Positions 12,501 through 22,662 of a DNA stretch of 64,000 nt are shown here, piece after piece. The position numbers were made by a program, and so were the translations under genes. How positions within the stretch are numbered: position 1 is the first letter of the stretch; each line of letters starts with the position of its first letter. Source of the DNA: Ciona intestinalis (taxonomy: Eukaryota; Chordata; Ascidiacea; Phlebobranchia; Cionidae); NCBI RefSeq assembly GCF_000224145.3, contig NC_020166.2, positions 863,111 to 927,110 on the forward strand, given 5' to 3'. A model generated the notes under the pieces. It saw only the letters and a program-made list of their open reading frames with translations. It had not been told where the DNA came from and did no database searches.

Positions 12501-15500
12501 GTGGCGGGGCAGAAACGATTGTGTTACCACATGAATACTACAGTCCTTATAACATAAGCTGGCACGAGTGTTCTGTTTCATACACCTCATGCCTGCTTAC
12601 AAGTTACCATGCATGTAACTTTGTAGGTGATTGTCTTTTTAATTTCATTGATATTTCATGTTTGGACATCCCATAACAGATTACTGGGTTGGAGCACTCT
12701 ACCCTATTCCGTCTATGTGAATTACGTATTTGTCGAGGACCTGGGATTTAGTGTCAGATTTGGCCAATTATCACAACAGCAACAACCAGACCACTTATGT
12801 ACGTTGTTTGTATGAACAGTGTATGCTCTGGACAAAGATTATCAACTGATGCAACTCACTTTTTCAAGTAGTCCTGGTAGTTGAATTCCACCTCCGTGCT
12901 CCTGGGAGGAGGGAGAACCTCCTCATCACTCTCCTCTTCTTCACTCTCTTCATTATCCTGAGGAGCAGCTACACCTAAAAAAATAAAATTAAACAAAAAA
13001 CATTATTTTTCCCCCTAAATAAAAGAATATTTTTAAATATCTAAAAAATATTTTTTTTCTGTCTCCATCAAAAACATATCTATTTTTTAAATTTGAAATA
13101 CACAGACTTAAAACCAACTTTTTAATAGGGTATTTTAAACACCGCCATGCAAGGAAAAATAAGTTAAATTTATTATTATAAATATTATTGGAATGTATCC
13201 ACTACCCAGTTATTAATATTATACTTATTAGAATATATAAAAACACCCATGTTATAAGTATAATGACTGTCATTACGCCACTGCGGGAAAATAAAAGTCA
13301 AATTCATTCATTATTATTAAACTAACATTCAGCTGCAAGTGTTAAACTAACTTGTAAGATCCGCGAGGCAAACTTCTTGTAATGAAGTGAGTTCTTCATC
13401 TGAAGTCATTGTGGCCGAACCAAATATTTGCTTCTCTGGCCATAGTTCCCTGAAGATATTCATTAATTTAAATGGGGTTCACCCACCTTATTAAATGGGG
13501 GTTAATAGAATCAAAGGCTAACTTTGCATTTACCCATTTATAAAAATAAAAAAATATCATTCATAAATTTATATTTTTTTAGCCTACATGAAAATAAATG
13601 ACAATTTTAAATGGGGACCTAATATAGAAGGCTGGCCACTTGCATTTGTGCCGGGTGCGGTTTTAATAGGCAAAGAGAATATTATTTTTGTGACTTTGAA
13701 GACCAGAACTTTTGGAAATATATACAGGTGTGGTGCTTTTGCAATTATCCATTTATGAAAATAAAAAAATATTATACACTGAAATTTATATTTACTTGCA
13801 TTTTATGAAACTTATATTTTTGTAAGAGCAATAATTTTCCAAATAACAGGCGTCTATAAAAATAACTTGTAAAAATATCCTGAAATTTTTCCTACCTTGC
13901 TACTCGCAGCGTGCTTACTGCCTCGCTACACCGACCAGCGTGAATATATCGCTGTATTTTCACCACCGTGGTGCGCTGTTGCTCCTCTTCTGTTTGATCA
14001 GATGTGGGATCAAAAATGTCCGCTGCGAGAATTTCAGAAGTTGCCGGGGAAGTTTCCTGTTCAAGTGCATTATGGGTAGAAATATGTAAGATTTGGAAAT
14101 ATAACACTAATAGTTTTTTGGAAGTTTTTAATTTAAAGTGTTTTTAAATGTAAGTTTTAATATTTTTTAGTCTTTTAGTAAAAACCTGCAGAAATTCTCT
14201 AAGTTCCGTTTGGACTTCCCCCCACTTTAATGCTCTTTCTTCTTCTGTTAAATTATTCTCTCCTATCGGTTTCTTTGCTTTTTTCTTTTTCTTCTTGCTT
14301 CGAATTCTCTTCTCAACAACCACTGTGTTATCTCTGCAAATAAAAAAATAAAAAAATAGAAAATATTACCTTAGTCCTATTTTCTCTTAAATTAAGCAAA
14401 TTCTAAAAAACATTCTAAATATTTGTAAAAATTATCTAAATCAAAAAATTAAATTGTGTAAAAAAATTACTATATATAGGTCTATTTTCTTAAAAAAATG
14501 TTTTATAGAGAAATTTAAATTTATTTGAGGAGCATTATACAAAAGTAAAGTCACACTAAGCAGTGAGATATCTAATCTAAAATAGCACTGGCAGGCCAAA
14601 TATTCAGCTAAACAAATTTTGGATTTTTTTTTTTTCTAACACAGGTAACAGCAAAAACTAAAGTCAGTTATTACTACATCAAATATTTTTATAGAAAATA
14701 ATAAAACAAACTAACTTGCAATAATTTTCAAACATTTTTAGAAACAAATGAGTCGCTTTGACGACATCTTTCAGGAAACCACGAGTTTGTTTCCTTTCGT
14801 CAAATTTTCGAAGCAAAGTTAGAAATATTTCTCTGTATTCGACCACATAGAAGATATTATCTGTTGATAAATTATTATTGTAGTTAGTATTGTTCTACTC
14901 TATATGGGTCAGTTTCTACAGCGTAACATGCCATGGGACCTGGAATTTAGGACAGAGTTGCCCATTACCCCAACATTGTATATGCACATTCTATTATATA
15001 TGGGTGAGGTTCTACAGTGTAACATGCCATGAGACCTGGGATTTAGGCCAGAGTTGCCCATTACCCCAACATTGTATATGCACATTCTATTATATATGGG
15101 TGAGGTTCTACAGCGTAACATGTAATGGGACCTGGGATTTAGGCCAGAGTTGGACCATTACCCAACATAATGTTATATTTGTTAGTTTTCCCCATCTACT
15201 ACTTTAAGTAAAGTGAATGAATCTAACTTATTTTATCCTCGCATGGCCGGAAAACAACAGTTGTTATAACACAGGTGTTCGTACACCTCATATCAGCTTA
15301 CGAGTTACCAAGTATGGTATTTCTGTTTTTTGGGGAGGGGATTTTTTCATTTTTTATGTATGGCTATAAATTTAGTGTGAATATGCGTTATACCAGCGCG
15401 TTTAAAAAAAATGAAAAAAAATTAACAAAACTCTACGAGTTTAAAAATGTTTAAAAAATGAAAATCTTACTTAAAATAACTTTCGACGCTTCTTTCAACG

Positions 15501-18500
15501 AAGTGTCGTTCGCTTGTTCCATCGTGTGGACAGTCATCAGGACTCGTGATAANNNNNNNNNNNNNNNNNNNNNNNNNNNNNNNNNNNNNNNNNNNNNNNN
15601 NNGATATTAGATCAACACGGAAGTACAATGTCTGTCATAAAGGATAAACATTTGCTATTCAGCATCATGTGAATCAAAAACAGCTTTCCTGGCAGGTTTA
15701 GGAAACCAATTTAAATTTAGCGTTCCAAAATATTAAACCTCCTCAAAAAGAGGTGCAAGTAACTGAAGTAAGGATCAAAATTTTCATGTGCTGAAACTTT
15801 TGTGGAACCCTAATTGAAAATTCCACTGCACCCAAGCATAACATTTATTAGACGGCAGTCAACTTATATTTCGGTTTCAACAAAAGACTAAAAGATTATA
15901 CAGAATTTTAATTGACCCCAAACTTAAAATGGATTTTATTTTTAATTGACCTCAAACTTAAAAAATGTTTAATATACCACATACACAGAGAAAATAAACT
16001 AAATTTAATCCACCTGTTAAACTGCAGGAAAAAGCTCATGGCCCAGAAGTAATACGTCTCATCGTGATCCTGAGCTTTTTCACGTGATAAACGATCTTTC
16101 ACGGCTTTCATGAGCACGTTGTATGAAGAGTCAAGCAAGCGAGAACAAAACTCTTTCAAAGTATTTCGGATGTTTAGCGAAGATCGGCTGTTAAGGAAAA
16201 TTATCTATTTAATTCTAAACTATGACAGAAAATGTTTTAAACCATTTTGGCGGCTAAACCCTTTTTAGGGGCACAACATATCTATTTAAATGGGGAAATT
16301 AAAGGTTTGAAATATGATGGTGAAACAGTAAAAACACAGTTTTAGGTGAATAAATTGTAAAGGTACCTTAATTGAAAAATCGATCAAACTTGCAGTAAAT
16401 ACCGACAGTTATTAAAAATAAAATTGAAATTAAAACAGGTGACATATGCTTAAGCCCATGATGTCTAAAATAAAACAGCTTTACCCTGCTGTTAGGTGTC
16501 TATACAAACAAGCAGAGCTATAGTATATTGCATTCACCACATTAATCAATGAGATTCCCTGTTTGACAACTATGGGTGTAACTGCATTTAAACAATGTCC
16601 CAAACGTGTGTACCCAAAAATTCAAAAACCATGACGAATAAAACCACAAACACACCATTTCACATCGTCTTGCACCAGAGCTCGACGGTTTCGAGCTTTT
16701 TTCAATTTTGCTTTTCCGTCGTCGAACGTAACTTTGTCGCATTGTCGCACCGCCTTATGCACGATAAGGTCCCGCTCATCGGAAATTGATTTTGTGCCAC
16801 GGTGCACGAAGGTACCTCCAAACCTTGAGTGCCTGTCGTGCAGTTTATTATGAAACATAATGCTACAATAGTGATGTAACAATAAATGAATGAATGTAAC
16901 TTGGTTATCATCGCGTAGTGGAGCAAAGACAGTCGTTATAACACAGGTGTTTTGTTTCATTAACCTCGTGCCCGCTTAAGAGTATCAAATGGTAGCAACG
17001 TTGAAAAATGTTGAAAAAAATATAATTAAAACAGATGATGAACAAGTTACAAAACATTTTTCTGGNCCCACAATTCAAAAATGTATTCTATTTTGTACAA
17101 AAGATAAGATTTCCTATTTGCTATAGCACAGTACGTCAAAGGCCTAAGATATATAAGCCATACCAAACACCAATGTAAAATATACTTCCATATACTCCTT
17201 TACTTTCACAATCACACATACCAAGGATTCATTTTCGCTCTCACAGCTTTTTTCTTTGTTTCTTCTATTCTCCTCAAGTTCAAAAGTTCGTCTCCTTCTT
17301 TCTGCCGCTCACTCTCAGATTTCATCTTTCCAGTTTTACCGAGAGTCTCAGCAACCTGAGAGGAAATGGTTTTTAATACTATGTAGTATTAATATATCTA
17401 TATAAACTCAACAGGACTACTGTTACTATATTATACTAAATATATTGTATATTAGTCCTTATTGAGTTTTATGCTTTGTGCTTCTGCAGGTTTTAAGTAT
17501 TACAGATCTTAATAATCTTGCAAAAAAGAGTCTTTTCAGAACAAACCTTTCTGTAAAGTACATTTTCTCGAGTTTAAATGTTTTTCCAAAAATAGCAACT
17601 GCGAAAAAAAATAGTTTGTGTTATTAATTCGAAGCCTATGCTCTTACCTGCTCCTTAAGAAGAAGGCAAATAATCTCGATGATATGAAGACACCATTCTT
17701 GCTCTGTAGGGGAACCTGACACATATAGGATGAGAGAATCGATCTCTGCTATGTGCATCTCCCTTTAAAAAAAATGGTTGCAATGAATTAAAAGAAAAAA
17801 AAAATTAAAAGGAAAATCTTACTACAAAAATAATATATTGTATACATATATATAAAACTACAAAAATAATGCAGTGTAACCAATAAAAAACAGAACCAGA
17901 AAAATAACTAGAAAAATAAACTATATAGTTCACTTTCCTGTTACTTTTTCAAGTATTTATATATATTATATATAATACTTTTCTTTGACATATTATCAAA
18001 TTTACAAAATATTTTCAGATATTCTGCTACCATTGTAATATCAAACCTGATAATTTTATCGTGAGATGAAAAGTTTGAAGTTTTATCTCTGTCTTCGTTG
18101 GTTGGAGGTATATGTAGAAGGTTTCGGATCAGGATCAGAATCCTCTCAACAAGAAGACCAACCTCAGGTCTTCTATCTTCCCACTCCGTCTCAAGGACGT
18201 CGTAAACTTTTTGCGAAAGAATTTTCCAGATTTCTCCTCCACTTCCAAAGGCCTAAGACGCATATAGGTGTTAATGAGAAAACAGTGTAGTTAAATCTGT
18301 CATTTAATTTGTAAAATGAATGCCTGGGACACATAAGTATTTCATGAGATACAACACAGTGTGTTCATAAGAGCCGAAAATCTACAGTGTAGCTGTGCAG
18401 GTTAAAAGTACACCTGTCACTTCTAGGTGAACGAAACAAATTGTTTTTTTGCCAAATAATTTTACAAATTTTATCATTACTGTCAAAAAAATATTAAACA

Positions 18501-19883
18501 GATTTGCTATTGAGGTTTAAGGTGCACGTGCATCTAGCATATAGGTTCAAATCTGCTCTACAATTGTGTTCGTGGTCCTCGATGTACCATGTCGTGTCAT
18601 GCCAAAGAATGTAATATATATCTGCCATGCCAATTTCTGGAACAGGAGTGACTTTTTGTGTAGTGGCTGTTACAACAAATTATTCCATGCATTTTCGAAT
18701 GAGTTATAACATTCACCTCTTTATAACCTTGGTTATACGCAACTATCTGCAGGAAGTGATGATGTAATAAAGTGTCTTTGGGGACTTTCCCTCCAAAACA
18801 TAACAAAGTGGGTTGTGTTAAATTGACGACCAATCTGTGTGAATATAAGAAGCTTAGTATCAACCAATGTGAAGATATGTGACTGTTGGTAAGCTGATTA
18901 GTTTACGAGACGATCTGTTTATTTATTGAACAAACCTAATTTTATTTGTCAATTCCAGTAGAATATTGTAGTTGCTAATTGCCTGGCGCAGTAGCACTGT
19001 AAAGTTAGATAAATGGTGACTTATACGCAGCACAAGGACAAGGAGTATGAAACAGAACGAATAAGCTATTACGCATAAGCTATTGAGATAACTCTGGGTA
19101 ATTATTTGTAGATTTTTTTTGTAATGTATGTCTGTTAATTTAGAAAATCATACTGGAAAACATTAACACTATTAGTTAGGCAAATAAAACCACTAAGTTA
19201 CTCTGTAGAGTGATTTAAAACAAACAACTGAAACAATATCCCACCTTAACACAGTTTGAAATAAGTCACCATCATTGGCGTAATGAATCAACAATGGAAT
19301 CAGATCATTTTGTAGGATTTGTGATTCACCAAGTTGGATACGAACGCTGTGGTTGTTGTCATCGTTGTGGAGATATTTGATCAAGTATTTGATGCTGTCT
19401 GTATAAGTGTGTTAGTTTGTATGTAATATATTATTAATTGTTACGAAGGAAATAAGTACAGCCGAATATATATGTAATATATTATTATTAAGGTCTATTC
19501 TTTTTGTATATACATATATATTATTGGGTTAAGTCTATGGAATATATTAGTATTATTAATATGGGCATTATTAATACTAGTATGTTACAGATTGGGCTGG
19601 TGGAAAGTGTCAGAGGTTGGTACTGGTAGTTAAAGTTTATTAGTCGGGGGCAGGGGCTGGTGGTTATAGGGGTTAGTAGATAATAGTTACGCCTAGATTT
19701 GGCAGATAATGTAGGGGGAGAATTCTTCAGTCTTCACCAGTAGCACGGAGTAATGTAAATGATATCTGTTCATTTTTAAGTGTTTAGTTTAACTAACTTA
19801 CCCAAGCAATCAACTTCCTTAAAATATTTGTCATCTTCTAAGTAACCAAGTGAGGCACACGTGGAAAGTATTTCTGTGTTCAT
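6509..19883 (-). CDS. TIMELESS: TIMELESS, replication fork protection complex subunit
   Basis: TIMELESS pairs with TIPIN at the replication fork to couple helicase and polymerase and support S-phase checkpoint signalling. I traced 26 coding exons from ATG 19881-19883 to TAA 6509-6511. They are 19802-19883, 19245-19398, 18717-18834, 18047-18252, 17648-17762, 17222-17355, 16656-16832, 16014-16187, 15471-15552 (cut by a gap), 14716-14860, 14186-14333, 13896-14056, 13352-13449, 12860-12974, 12299-12467, 11859-12046, 11397-11479, 10905-11025, 10201-10277, 9548-9641, 8883-8950, 8567-8638, 8343-8462, 7596-7708, 7090-7205 and 6509-6572. Landmarks are [69 protein letters not shown] and a C-terminal acidic LVIDDDE. 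The visible coding length is about 1,064 codons, against 1,208 in human. About 45 residues fall in the N gap. Introns hold many SINEs and MITEs. Confidence 0.97.
7331..7552 (+). mobile_element. SINE tail, doubled
   Basis: The tail module CACCCACAAAGT..GGTAACTCGTAAGCTGGCACGAGG..GGATAAAGTAAGTTACATTC occurs twice in a row and ends in CATTCATCATTCATTTATTC. The tRNA head is absent. It lies in a TIMELESS intron. Confidence 0.75.
7855..7952 (+). mobile_element. SINE tail fragment
   Basis: It has GCGGTAAAACGAGGTGTATAAACC, ACTGTCGTTTTCCAGCCACG and TTACATTTATTCGTTCAT. Only the 3' module remains. Confidence 0.65.
8983..9262 (-). mobile_element. SINE copy, reverse orientation
   Basis: It reads GTGAATGTAACTTACTCATTC..CACCTTGTGCCCACTTACAAGTTACC..AAGTGTCTTGCCCAATGACACATACGCCCACAATGGTAGCAGC, then loses the tRNA head. 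It lies in a TIMELESS intron. Confidence 0.75.
9318..9500 (-). mobile_element. MITE copy
   Basis: It has inverted ends TAGTAAGATGGGGGAAGATG and AAGGTGTTCCCACCCTGCTGTA. The body is in the reverse orientation (ATCCTGATCGTGTTTTAAAC). It lies in a TIMELESS intron. Confidence 0.7.
9945..10066. repeat. Foldback element, 122 bp
   Basis: The two ends are near-perfect inverted repeats of about 50 bases. AGTAAGGATCTGGTGCGAC at the left is mirrored by GTCGCACCAGATCCTAACT at the right, and the match continues through AACAGACAAAA / TTTTTGTCTATT and AAGTCCAACC / GGCTGGACTT. The loop is about 20 bases. It sits in a TIMELESS intron between exons 19 and 20. Confidence 0.85.
10690..10880 (+). mobile_element. 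MITE copy, left end diverged
   Basis: It has the body CCCCATTAGGTAGTAAAC, CAATAGACCGTTGTTAATTG, and the right end TGTGTCCTGTATTCCCCCACCCTACTATA. The preceding bases contain a short tandem repeat (CTTAAATAACACTCGCATAAAGG twice). Confidence 0.7.
11047..11245 (-). mobile_element. SINE copy, reverse orientation
   Basis: It has TGTAACTTGCTTTATTCTAGCG, CGACAGTGGTTATAACACAG, CATACACCTGGTGC, CAACTTTGTGGGTGG, TATGTATGGCTGATAATTTG and GACCGCTGGGTTGGAG. The head is missing. It lies in a TIMELESS intron. Confidence 0.75.
11534..11690 (-). mobile_element. SINE fragment, reverse orientation
   Basis: It has GAATGAATGAATGTAACTTG, GCATGGCCGGGCAAC and CATACACCTCGTGCCC..ACGAGTTAC. It lies in a TIMELESS intron. 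Confidence 0.7.
12110..12260 (-). repeat. Dispersed repeat, copy 1 of 3
   Basis: CATAGTTGTCAAACAAGG..CCTCATTGATTAATGTGGTG..CTTTGGCTCTGC matches, in reverse, the stretches near 16480-16600 and 26000-26100. It is an unclassified dispersed element in a TIMELESS intron. Confidence 0.65.
12474..12690 (-). mobile_element. SINE fragment, reverse orientation
   Basis: It has GATGAATGTAACTTATTTACCC, CATACACCTCATGCCTGCTTAC and AAGTTACCATGCATGTAACTTTG. It lies in a TIMELESS intron. Confidence 0.7.
14890..15170 (+). repeat. Three tandem copies of a 96-bp unit
   Basis: The unit reads TATATGGGT..AGGTTCTACAG..AACATG..GGGACCTGGGATTTAGGCCAG..GTTGCCCATTACCCCAACA. It repeats with a 96-base period (for example CTATTATATA at 14991 and 15087). 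Single degenerate copies occur elsewhere, such as near 2089, 8010, 33490 and 49710, so the unit is itself a dispersed repeat. It lies in a TIMELESS intron. Confidence 0.8.
15214..15372 (-). mobile_element. SINE fragment, reverse orientation
   Basis: It has GAATGAATCTAACTTATTTTATCC, GCATGGCCGGAAAACAACAG, CACCTCATATCAGCTTACGAG and TTATGTATGGCTATAAATTT. It lies in a TIMELESS intron. Confidence 0.75.
15553..15602. other. Assembly gap (50 N) inside TIMELESS exon 9
   Basis: A run of exactly 50 N begins inside the coding sequence upstream of [11 protein letters not shown]. The true missing length is unknown. Comparison with human TIMELESS suggests about 45 residues are lost here. Confidence 0.95.
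16480..16600 (+). repeat. Dispersed repeat, copy 2 of 3
   Basis: GCAGAGCTATAGTATATTGC..CCACATTAATCAATGAGATTCC..TTGACAACTATGGGTGTAACTG is the reverse complement of the 12110-12260 stretch. Confidence 0.65.
16885..16985 (-). mobile_element. SINE fragment, reverse orientation
   Basis: It has AATGAATGAATGTAACTTGG, AGACAGTCGTTATAACACAGG and CCTCGTGCCCGCTTAAGAG. It lies in a TIMELESS intron. Confidence 0.7.
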
Positions 19884-20239
19884 ATTTTAATTCCATATAC
19901 AAATTACGGGTTAAAACGTGCGCAATTCTTTAAATAAAATTATTCTTTTTTGTAAGTTTGGAATAATTGGCGCGAAAACAATGGGAATCCCCTACTAACG
20001 ATTGACAAATTTATACTCAAGTGGGGACTAGTTGCCCAATTTACTTGATTGACATGATTGCAATATAGCTCCGTTTATTATCGAAAGTAAAAAGTCCTAA
20101 TCGTAAAAAACACCACCCCAAAAAAATAAAAAAATCTGGATATATATTTGTAGAATTACACGAAATAGTGTACACCAAAAAAAAAGATACAAAAACAAAA
20201 ATACTTTATTTGCATTCGTACATGGTCCCCACAACATAC

Positions 20240-20414
20240 GAGTCGGGTAAGTTGTGACACTTTTAGCACTTAATATCCAAATATAGTGTTTTATAAGTGT
20301 CTATGGAAGTCGTGCGGATATAGTTGTATAAATCTTTGAATGTTCTTTGTTTACTAGTAAAAATGGGACGAAAAATAGAGTTATAAGGTATCCCATCTTT
20401 CCCCACCATACTGT
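20240..20414 (-). mobile_element. MITE copy abutting the FPGS stop codon
   Basis: It has ends GGGTAAGTTGTGACAC and TATCCCATCTTTCCCCACC..TACTGTA. The body is in the reverse orientation (AATATCCAAATATAGTG, GTTTACTAGTAAAAATGGGACG). It ends about six bases from the folylpolyglutamate synthase stop, so it would lie in that gene's 3' UTR. Confidence 0.75.
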
Positions 20415-20420
20415 ACTTAT

Positions 20421-22662
20421 TTATTTTGTATTGATGTTCTTTAAAATCAAAAGTAAAGAACCGACTAGATGTAAACTTCCGGTTACTAAAACTTGAAGGT
20501 GTTTGCCGTTGAAATCCATAGGTGTGTATTCCTGTGTAGATCTTAAGCTGTGTAAATTATTACGGTCACCGACGTCACGATTACCTACGACTGCGGAAAG
20601 AGCATCCGCGACTGTAAGAAACGCTGTAGACTTATCGTTCGGTATTGGTCTATTTTTAGAATTGCATATTTCTCTCCACGCGTCGCGGTTTCGAAAAACT
20701 TGAAATATTTGGTTTTCAATCGGTATTGAAACGTTGGCTTGGTCAAGGTTCTCCATTGGGCTAAAGGTTGCCACATTTGGGACGAAAATACTCTGCGAAA
20801 AGTCGCAAGGAAACAAGATCTGCAAGAACTTTTGGAAGTTCCTCTTAGTTGAAGCGTTGAACATCAGAATTTTCTCGCAAGGGGAGTCGAGTGCCGACTT
20901 CTCTTTCGTTGTTTCTTCCTTGAACCACTTGGTGGCGCAATGGAGACTTTCTTCAGTATGCGCCCCGTCGATATAAAACGTCACAGAAGAAAATTTAATG
21001 ACGTGACAACGACCTTCCCATCGACTTGCTCGCAGTGCTTCTTGAACGGTTTGGTTTATAGGAAATATATCCTGTGATGTATGGCTATCTAATGCAGAAG
21101 CGACATATTGCTGTGAGGTTCTTTGCAACCAACATTGCGTTAACTGTAAAGCAAGCGAGGCGTTGTATTTCTGATGAGAACCCGCTAAACCGAGATTTAA
21201 TTTCTTAGCCCCGGGATAAAGATCAAACTCTGGAACAACCATTAACTCAGATCCACTGTCGACGGCTCTTTGTTGCAACACAGACATTGCTTCTTCTGGT
21301 TGTGGAACTGTAAAAACAGGGGCTCCTGGTTTAAATATCCCACTTTTGTGCCAAGCAATTTCTTTCAATGAACTTCCGAGGTATTCCGTATGGTCTATAC
21401 CCAGTGACGTAACACCGCAACAAACGGGAGTGTCAATTACATTTGTTATGTCATAAGCGCCACCTATACTAGTCTCTACAACAGCTACATCAACTGTTTC
21501 GTGCTTAAACGCGTAGAATGCCATAGCCGTTAACATTTGAACAAAATTCGGTTTTCTTAACTCGGAGTTCCCGTCATACACCTGCAACAACTCCGATACT
21601 TCCCAGAAATATTTGAAAAACATTTCATTCGAAATTGGTTTTCCATTTACCCGAATACGTTCTCTAACTTCGACCAAGTGTGGTGACGTTAAAAGTCCAG
21701 TTTTTAGGCCGTGTTTTTGGAGGATACTTTCTACGAAAACACACGTAGAACCTTTGCCTTTTGTTCCAGCAACATGAATTATTTTCATGTCGTCTCTGTC
21801 TTGGTCGGTTATTTGCATTCGTCGCATATAGGCCTGCATTAAGTCAGTAACATAACTTGTGGATTTTAATTCAACTGGCATTTCGTGTATTCGCAATGAA
21901 TTCAATGCTTGAATTGCTGTTCGTTTGTCCAGGGGCTTAGTCGCTTTTCCTCTGTCAAAACAGAGAAACGCTAAAGATAAAACTAAGTATAAAATAGCAA
22001 TAAATTTAAGCCGTTTCAACCACGTATAATATCGAGTATTGTAGAGTGGAGAAAGATGGGACACATTTAGCACATAATATCTAAATATCCTGATCGTGTT
22101 TTAAACAATTAACAACGGTCTGTGGGAGTCGTAAGGATATGTTTTATATATCTTTGATTGTTATTTGTTTACTACTAAATGGGACGAGAAAATAGAGTTA
22201 AAAGGTGTCCCATCTTCCCCCACCCCACTGTATATATTGTTTCACAAGAACAAAACGATGAGTTATGTTAGCGGCAAAACAATAGTCGTTAAAACATGTT
22301 GAAGTAAAAACATCGTTCTAAAACTTTAGCAGGGCTCCATTTGCTGTCCGGGTACCTATTAAAATACTAATAGACTATATAGTAGGATGGGGGAAGATGG
22401 GACACTTTTTCATTCTATTTTTCGCCTATTTGGTAAACAAAGAACATTTAAACAATTGTACACCGCATCCTCGCAACTTCGATAGACCGTTGTTTATTAT
22501 TTAAAATTTGATCAGGATATTTGGATATAATGTGCTATAGTTGTCCCATCTTCCCCCAACCTACTATATAGTTATATATGTAATTAATTTGACGTACCGA
22601 AAGATGTTAGCCCAGCAGTGGTAAAAAGGCAGAATCTGCCGTCTGATGCTCAAAGTAATCAT
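20421..22662 (-). CDS. FPGS: Folylpolyglutamate synthase
   Basis: FPGS adds glutamates to folates using ATP in cytosol and mitochondria, which retains folates in the cell. There are two exons. Exon 1 is 22598-22662 (ATG 22660-22662, donor CG|GTACGTC). Exon 2 is 20421-21951, after the acceptor TTTCTCTGTTTTGACAG. The join is in phase (CG+A = Arg) and gives 531 residues. Exon 1 encodes MITLSIRRQILPFYHCWANI, an arginine-bearing amphipathic leader of mitochondrial type. The P-loop GTKGKGST is at about residues 84-91. It is followed by LLTSPHLVEVRERIRVNG, the FPGS signature GIDHTEYLG, a YIDGAHT motif and a C-terminal VLVTGSLHLVG. All of the enzyme after the leader is in one exon, unlike the many-exon vertebrate gene. 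The 646-base intron holds two MITEs. If exon 2 is read straight upstream without splicing, a false hydrophobic segment appears. Confidence 0.95.
22036..22236 (-). mobile_element. MITE copy in FPGS intron 1
   Basis: It has ends TGTAGAGTGGAGAAAGATGGGACAC and GTGTCCCATCTTCCCCCACCCCACTGTATA. The body is in the reverse orientation (TATCCTGATCGTGTTTTAAAC). Confidence 0.85.
22378..22567 (+). mobile_element. MITE copy in FPGS intron 1
   Basis: It has ends TATAGTAGGATGGGGGAAGATG and CATCTTCCCCCAACCTACTATATA, and a forward body (ATCCTCGCAACTTCGATAGACC). It faces the neighbouring copy in the opposite orientation. Confidence 0.85.

Noticed and set aside
14890-15170. Direct repeats that superficially resemble a CRISPR array
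   Set aside because: The 96-base units are contiguous with no unique spacers, and the genome is eukaryotic.
15603-16013. Search for the missing TIMELESS residues in the sequence to the right of the gap
   Set aside because: No frame in this stretch resembles the expected segment and there is no suitable splice pair. The residues most likely fall in the gap.
21952-22073. A hydrophobic N-terminal segment (FIAILYLVLSLAFLCF) on folylpolyglutamate synthase, as if a membrane anchor
   Set aside because: It is the translated polypyrimidine tract of an intron. A strong acceptor follows it and an upstream exon joins in phase. The apparent start codon there is GTG inside a MITE.
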